This document shows positions 57,236 to 64,000 of a DNA stretch of 64,000 bases, in pieces. The first letter of the stretch is position 1; each line of letters starts with the position of its first letter. The stretch is from Castor canadensis. Taxonomy: Eukaryota > Chordata > Mammalia > Rodentia > Castoridae. A model generated the notes under the pieces. It did no database searches and was not told the origin of the DNA. It worked only from the letters and a program-made list of their open reading frames with translations. Made by a program: the position numbers and the translations under genes. The stretch spans positions 103,267,384 through 103,331,383 of the forward strand of contig NC_133391.1 in the NCBI RefSeq assembly GCF_047511655.1, written 5' to 3'.

Positions 57236-59104
57236 AAAAACTAGACAATTTAAAAAGAGAATTTGGAATAGTGCATGATATCTCAAAATATTTTATATTT
57301 AAATTTGAGATGAGAATTTGAAATCTGCTTTTTCTTCCATTTTGTAAGTAGAAGTTTTCAGTTAATATATTATACTACCACCCCAAGATATCATTCCACA
57401 TTGCAAATTTCAAAACAGAATTGTTATTATTGATGGATCCTTTAAAAAGTTACATTCCTTTAAGAGTACTATAGTACTTATTAAACCATAGCAATATGCT
57501 ATTTCCTAAGGGCAAATTTGTATACTAAGATGTGTAACTGTTTTTAGTATTGTCCATACAAACCTTTGTAATTTACACATATTTATTATCCTATTACTAT
57601 TATTCTATATTATTTTATTATTATATTTTCCTATGTGGTTATCCTTAGATAGACTAGGAACCACCAATTGCCCACTTTATTCAGATACTTTTTACCTTTT
57701 ATTTTTTAAATGACATATCTAGTTCTTTGTGTATCAAAGTAACTTTTTGCAGGTTTGTTAATGAAAATGCTAGTAAGAACCCAGAAAGGAGGATAAATTG
57801 GATATACTTTTGCCTCTCAAGTAATCATGCTCTTAAACATGACACATTCATTTCTAGCTTGGTGGTTGTAATACTACTCCTGAGGGCATCCCTTGTACTT
57901 CACATGCTTTACTCATTCACATTTAATTCATTTAATATGATCAACTTATAAATATGAATGAGACTGTCAGAGAACCTACTATAGAAATACACATACTTAA
58001 ATGCCTAATGCAAATCCTTTTAGTTAAGGTATAAAGTGATTCTGATGAGCTAAAAATTTCTAAATGAAGGTGGAAAATGACAATTCCCAAAATAAACAAG
58101 AGGTATTTGTGGTTGAAAACATTACAGGGTCCAAAATTCTGAGGAGAGAAATAATTTTATTTGTTTCAGAGAGAAACTATTTATCTCGGTTGGCCATCAT
58201 CCTTTGAAACAACTATTTGGTTTTAATGGATATATATCTTGCCACTCTGCCATCAGTAATTTGAACAGCTTGAAATACTGTACGTCATCTTACATTGCTT
58301 TCTCTTTGTAGCAAACACAATCACTGGATTGTTTTTCATTGATTTAAAAACATTGACTTGCTGAAGTATGAGCCTGTGTGCAGTCATAATTCTTGTCTTT
58401 TCTTTCTCAGCAAAGCCGGTGATAATTCTTTGAGTTTTGAGCAGGTGTCATGCATCATATCCAAGTGCTTAATAAATGCACCAGAAGTATATTTTCCTTA
58501 AGGCCTTGTGTTTATCCCATTTCCATTTATCTTGTGAAATATCTTCAAATGCTTTTCTAAAATTCTGGGAAAGAGCAGATTAGCATTTCCACTTGGCAAG
58601 CAGAACTATAAGTATAAAGCCCCCTGTCTATTTTGACCTTAACCAACATTCGTGACTCCCAGCCTGTGCACCAAAGGGCCCTTGAGGAGTGATAGAGTTA
58701 TTGGATGGGGCCCATCAAACCTGTCTGTGCACCAAGCATTTTCTTTGGGTAATCTAAATAACTGTGTCTAACATTAAAATATATTTTTCCTAAAAGCATA
58801 TAAATGCTGCTGTGATCAGTAAAATACAAATACATATGAAAGTCATTCTGAATTCATGGTGACTTTTTATCATTTTATATTTTCTCAATTAATGGGTAAT
58901 CCATTTGAGATAATTGTGTTTTTTGCATTGTAACTGAGTACTGGATGCATTAAATTTTATGAAAATATGATGTTATTGACCACAGGTATAGTCCAGAAAT
59001 CAAATAATTTTTATCATGCCAATATTGTAAACTGGTACCAGCAATCTCATATTCATTTTGATTCATGGCATACTAATAGATTAACAATAACATAACTAAA
59101 AACA
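57236..59104. other. Repeat-free DNA, candidate conserved non-coding region
   Basis: No repeat could be assigned over about 1.8 kb, which is the longest such run in the right half. The part at 58180-58960 has mixed composition, TGACCTTAACC at about 58636 and AT-rich blocks such as CTCAATTAATGGGTAATCCA. No ORF above 75 codons. Confidence 0.35.
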
Positions 59105-59300
59105 ATATAATAACAATCATATTGAGTGTGGATGGTCATTTAGTTTTTACATCTTCTCCGTGAAGTAACTATTATTGTTTTTTTTGCATTTCCCTAAGAG
59201 GAAACCAAGACTTAGAGAACTCAAAGATATTGTCTTAAGACTCATGATTAACTAGAAGGTCATGTGGTCTTTCAATTCTAGCTTGTCCACTTGACTAAAT
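59105..59300 (-). mobile_element. MIR SINE remnant
   Basis: GAGGAAACCAAGACTTAGAG, ACTCAAAGATATTGTCTTAA and ACTAGAAGGTCATGTGG follow the reversed MIR core with decay. Confidence 0.6.
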
Positions 59301-61219
59301 TCCTTGCTCTGTAGACTCCATCATTACAGAGCAGCATGACAGACAAGACACACATATCAATGTTGGACTTGATTTTAGAAGGCATTGATTTATGCAAGCA
59401 TGTTGAGACCAATTAATTATGATTTTTCAAGACATTTATTCCAGAAAGATTTGTCTATATACATGAAAACATGGATACTATGCAAACCAGACAAGTATCC
59501 CCTACTACTAAATCAGCATCCACCTATTAAGGTGTACAATTATGACCCACTATTTCAAATATCAAGAGAGCCCAAGAAAAAAAAGTAAAACAACCAATGA
59601 CATGAAAAGGAGGAAAAAGCTACATGTAGTTTGTGAGCTTTAACTGAAAGATCTGGGGTATTATCAGAAACCCTGCAGATTTCTCGCTTAAATCCCTAAT
59701 TCTTCTTGGAACTAGGTGCTAGCCTCAGTTACTCCTTCTCTTCCACATCCTTCTTCTCGTTATTCTCCCTTCCACTGTGGAAAATCCTACTGTTTGTTTA
59801 CAATCCAGAGTTTTAAAGAGGCTGAACTAAAATTGGCTGCTTCTGGGACACCCCTGCCAATGGATAGGATCCAAATTGGCTCTGCCATGAAGAGGCAGCT
59901 ATGCCCACATAAGGATATTTTGGCTTTGTGCTTCTGTCATCTTGGTGCCAAGCAGACAATCATCCAGGAGTGGGAAAATCCAGCCAGGGCAAATGTTTAT
60001 AGCTCGAGTGGTCATCTGGTTGAAACACTAGTCTGAAGGAAATGCTATCTGGATGTCATATTTAGCTCCTTGTGGGAAACACTTAATAACATTGGACAAA
60101 TCATTTAGTCTCTTAGCCCCAATTTGATGGGCAAGGACCATAGTATTACTTTCTGCCTAGGTATGATTTTTAAGTATTCAGTTTATTTCTTCCAGTGTTG
60201 AATCACCAGAGATTACTCTCTTTTTCTGATTCAAGAACAGGGAAATAACTCTTTGTAACTTCTTTAATGTTATAGTCAAATTTAAGAGCCTTCCCACCTT
60301 TAAGAAGAAAGACTTCTCTCAGGTGTCTCTAATAGGTTCACACATTACCTGAAAATGAGAGGACAGGGTGTGTGTACAAAAATCACATGTACAAAGCATA
60401 TGTGTAAAACATAGACATATATACAGTATTTATGTAAAGATGTCTTTATCTAGACATTTCAGCATAGCTTCTAGTTAAGCCACAACTTTTATAGCAGGAA
60501 AGCAAATCAGATTTGACTACATTGGCTGTTTAAGTGAAGGAGCCACACAGATGGGAATGAAGCACAGACAAATTGCTTTTGGCTCTGCTTTCCTTTATAA
60601 CAACATCGTATATTTTTAGTTTCTTTTTCTTTATGCGTTGTGCATGTTTCTGCCTCATATAGAAAGTTACTGCACATTGTCTTGATAAGTTTTGCTACCT
60701 TTTACTAGTAGTCCCATTTTAGCATTTCATTTACCTTTAAAATTTCTGAGCTAAAAGTATCACAGTGAAAGTGTATTGCTCAGGTGTAGATGGCAGGCAG
60801 GTAGAAGTAGTCCAATGACAAAGAAGTAGAGCTTATTAGTAGAAAAGATAATTTATGATTTGGATCTCAAGGTAGAGAAACATTTTTGGGTGAGGTAAAT
60901 TTTCAAGATGGGTGGTCTGATACAAACTTCAGCTCTAAGAATCAGAATAAGCATTTTCTATGATAGACCCTGTATTAATGCAATGAACTGAGTGGTTCAT
61001 TAAATACATCAGGTTATGTAATGTCCACATGAATCTTTCCAAGTTAACCATCTTGTTCTTGCTATCTTGAAATTTCAAGTAAATTGCAATAGTTACTAAT
61101 TTCATATCCAGGATCCCAATTGTATTAGTTCCAGTGTCAGGTTGGAAAGAGTTAAATATGGTCCTGATTCCATCAAGTATTGCAGCAGGCTCTACCCATA
61201 GTTGTCTTTATCCTCTAGG
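59301..61219. other. Unique DNA with one unexplained ORF
   Basis: Most is AT-rich and unassigned. The 106-codon plus-strand ORF at 59716-60036 lies in GC-richer sequence outside any recognised repeat. It has six cysteines and histidines in no recognised spacing, no signal peptide and no known domain. A possible MIR piece lies at 60065-60150. Confidence 0.4.
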
Positions 61220-61224
61220 ATTGA

Positions 61225-61805
61225 TCTGTAGGCAATAATTAAAGCCATATGATTCAAACAGTATAGCAATTTCTTAAGACTAGTCATCAAATTAACATGT
61301 GACCAACCAAGTACTTTCACTCCTAGGTATTCACTCAATACTTGTGTTTGTACAAATACTTGTTCATCAGTGTTTACAGCAGCAGTAAGCATTCAGCTCC
61401 AAATGGAAATAATCCAAATGTCCATCAATTGGCAAATAAATGAAGAAAATATGGTCTATCTATAATTTATCAATATAAGTTATAAGTTACTCACATATGA
61501 AAAAAACCCAGAATGCTCTCAAAAAACATGCTAAGTGAGAAAAGCCAGAGACCTATCATAGGATGAAACTAATATGAAATTTCTAGGAAAATCAAATCTG
61601 TGAAGAAAACAAGCAGATCATTTGTTGCCTGGAGTTGATAATATGAGAGGACACTAATTGTAAATGTCATGAAGCAATTTTTGGGGTGATGAAATATTTT
61701 AGATTGGTTGAAGGTGAGGTTTGCATAATGATGTACACATGCACATGTATATAAGAATCAATAAGATGATTCTCATGACAGGTGAATTTTGTGGAATATA
61801 GAGTC
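61225..61805 (+). mobile_element. Ancient L1 3' region
   Basis: CTTTCACTCCTAGGTATTCA, AATGTCCATCAATTGGCAAA, ATGCTAAGTGAGAAAAGCCA, TTTTGGGGTGATGAAATATT and GGTGAATTTTGTGGAATATA follow the sense 3' region of old mammalian L1s in order. Confidence 0.8.
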
Positions 61806-61899
61806 ACCATGATAAGTCTATGGTTTTAAATGCTTATCTGTTTCCATATCTATTTCATTCCACTTTTGTAGGCTTTGTAATTTCATGGAAATAGTATAT

Positions 61900-62268
61900 G
61901 TATGTGTGACAGCTGTCCTCTTCCCCAATATGTTCTACCTCTGATGGAATTTTTCTGTTTCTTGAATGTGCTGAATTCTTCTGTACACACTGTTACCCTT
62001 CTCTAGAAAGTGCTTTCCCACCATATTTCTCAAGGCTGGCTCTTCTGTCAGATTGCTGCTAGTCTTTCTTCCTCAGAGGTGGCTTCCCTGGCTTTATAGA
62101 GGAAATTCTTAGCTTAGCTCTTATATTTGTTGGTCTCTTTAAGTTTCTTTCATTGCATTTAATCTAAATTTGAGTTAGTTTCATTGATGTATGTGTACAT
62201 GCTATTTACAGGTATATATTAGTCTTTTTTCTGATAGAAGATAAGCCCCATTTTCCCTAATATAAAGC

Positions 62269-62303
<35 letters not shown>

Positions 62304-62390
62304 CATATATAAAAGATATTTACATGCATATTCCAGTGCCTGCTACAATGTGAGTGTTTAATATTTTGTGATGGATTAGTTAGTGAATTA
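61900..62390 (+). mobile_element. L2 LINE 3' fragment with an internal AT array
   Basis: AAGTGCTTTCCCACCATATT, AGAGGTGGCTTCCCTGGCTT, AGAAGATAAGCCCCATTTTC and CCTGCTACAATGTGAGTGTT are the L2 3' end in sense order. The (AT)n array at 62268-62311 has grown inside it. Confidence 0.7.
62266..62313. repeat. (AT)n microsatellite
   Basis: AT repeats broken by ATAC units at two places, about 48 bp in all. It is self-complementary and may extrude as a cruciform. Confidence 0.95.
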
Positions 62391-63589
62391 ATAAGAATAT
62401 TTCCTCTATTCAGCCATGTGAGATTAGAAAAATCCTGAATATTTTAGGTGGGTTAGCATTCCAGTTTCCATCAATGATTTCTAGGGTCATGAATGGACTT
62501 GAGTCATCTAGCATATCCTGGAGTTTGTGGTGATATTCTGGAGTTTAGACCACATTCCAAGGATCTCTGAGCACGAGTGCAAATCTTGACTGGGTGGAGG
62601 ATGCTTAGTATCCATGAAGGTCAGTCTAACTTTCTGAGTGTCATTGTAACTTTCCCTAGTCTATTTCCTAAAATTTCACATGATCCTAGGAGACATAAAA
62701 ACTCCAGATTTTTTATTTACTGACCTGGAATTACTAGTTGCTAAATATTGTTTTTTGACACCTCATCAAGCACTTTAAAAAACCTATTTTTACAATTGAA
62801 TTAGACCTCCCAATGTGAAAACCATAATACAGAAATAATGTACAGTAAACTCTGGCCTAAATAATGAGGCTTCCCCAAAACCTAATCTTCCTCTCAGGAA
62901 GTCACTTACATTCTGGAAAAAAAATCTCACTCATTACAATATCTGACAAAATAATATAATATAGTTTTAATAGCTATAGTTAATACATTAAGCATATGGT
63001 TTCTTTAATAATTGCTAATTTTTACATTTCTCACTACTAATTATTGTATTAAATCATTCAGACCTTAATTTGTTTTGTCATAAGTTTTTATTGATTACAA
63101 ACCAAATGGTTATAGAGTTGAGACTTTTGCACTTCTCACATGAGCTTAACATCACTGATATAAAACTGCTATGTGTTGTAATGGTTTATTATCATATTAT
63201 TTTTGGTAACTTAATTTTCCTGTGTAAATTGTCTCAATTTAGCCATTCCACATGTTAGTTTCAAAGCATATTTTAAAATCTTAGCAAAGCTGTTTAATGT
63301 AATTTCAGCACCATTTTAATAACTGATGGTTATAATTGTAAGCTGTCCTTGGCAGAATACAGGATAACTTCACTAACACTATCATGTATATAAACTGGGC
63401 AGTTGTCATGGGATGATTCAGAAGACCCCCAAGAAATGTATTTTTTTTGTATTGGAATGAACAGCTGTTAGTTATTTTAAGGTATGTAAATATGTATTAA
63501 AGGTCTGTGTCTCTGTGTAAAGCAGGGCATGATTTGTGGGGCCTGACTGTGGTAGTAGAAATAAAGTAACCTTCTGATTCCAAGGGCTT
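62391..63589. other. Repeat-free DNA, candidate conserved non-coding region
   Basis: No repeat or credible ORF was recognised. 63040-63400 is a candidate for conservation testing. Confidence 0.35.
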
Positions 63590-63594
63590 TGTAA

Positions 63595-63875
63595 AAATTG
63601 TGTATATTTAAGGTTTACAACTTGATGATTTGATGTACATACTATGAAATAATTGCCACGATCAAGCTCTTTAACTTATCTATTACCTCACATATTAATT
63701 TATTTTGTGGTGGGAAAACAAGATCTACCTTGTTAATAAATTTTTAAGTATATAGTAATATGTTATTATCTATACTCACTATGTTATCCATTAAATATCT
63801 AAATTGAATCATCCTGCATAACAGATACTTTTTACTCCTAGACCAATATATCTCCTTATATCTCTCTCCCACAGC
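63595..63875 (-). mobile_element. Ancient L1 3' UTR remnant
   Basis: ATATTTAAGGTTTACAACTT, AACTTATCTATTACCTCACA and TATACTCACTATGTTATCCA follow the reverse complement of an old L1 3' UTR region, as at 45.8-46.1 kb. Confidence 0.6.
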
Positions 63876-63887
63876 TCCTGTATTTTT

Positions 63888-64000
63888 CATAATTTATTTT
63901 TAATATTGTTGTGCTGGAGGTACATTGTGACATTTACAAAATTTCTTAAAATGTATCATAATTGAATTCACTCCCTCCATCATTCTCCTTTATCCCTCCT
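63888..64000 (-). mobile_element. L1 3' terminus, cut by the window end
   Basis: TATTGTTGTGCTGGAGGTAC, ATTGTGACATTTACAAAATT and ATTGAATTCACTCCCTCCAT are the reverse complement of the terminus at 32.6 kb. The copy continues beyond the window. Confidence 0.85.

Overview
This window is mammalian nuclear DNA and almost certainly rodent. It is AT-rich, poor in CpG and contains no convincing host protein-coding exon chain. The recognisable content is interspersed repeats. The lineage-specific SINEs are the best taxonomic clue. They pair a 7SL/B1-like left unit with a tRNA-derived ID-like right unit ending in a motif such as GAGTTCAAACCCC. This B1+ID arrangement, together with the L1 3' ends, suggests a castorimorph rodent, most likely a beaver (Castor). 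That assignment is inference from remembered repeat consensus sequences and was not searched. The window reads as a gene desert or the inside of a very long intron.

Layout. 0-14 kb is mostly unique AT-rich DNA with an L2 copy (3.7-4.45 kb), MIR remnants, a GGT and an ATCT microsatellite, an L1 3' end (5.9 kb) and a MaLR solo LTR (8.05 kb, minus). 14.4-17.1 kb is an ancient minus-strand L1 split by a 1.1-kb L1-type 3' end. 17-24 kb is mainly unique, with a MER5A element and the first SINEs. 24-35 kb is a SINE-rich belt with a MaLR LTR (31.8 kb) followed by two nested plus-strand L1 fragments. 35.2 kb is a MIR split by a CT/GA microsatellite. 37.9-45.4 kb is an older minus-strand L1 with a near full-length younger minus-strand L1 (39.6-45.1 kb) inserted in it. 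46.3-50 kb holds a MaLR LTR with a three-unit SINE inside it, another L1 3' end and a long ancient L1. 50-64 kb is mostly unique DNA with L2, MER5, MIR and MER2 fossils, one candidate non-coding exon (55.84-55.98 kb) and stretches that look like conserved non-coding DNA.

The only real protein-coding relics are L1 ORF1 and ORF2 on the minus strand at 40.0-43.5 kb. Both are broken: ORF1 by one in-frame stop, ORF2 by two internal deletions, a frameshift and a late stop. No rRNA, tRNA, CRISPR array or intact host gene was seen. The most notable structures are the younger L1, with monomer-like tandem units in its 5' UTR and a deletion-derivative ORF2, a set of nested insertions whose target-site duplications date them relative to each other, a perfect 16-bp hairpin at 50.1 kb, and the candidate exon at 55.8 kb.
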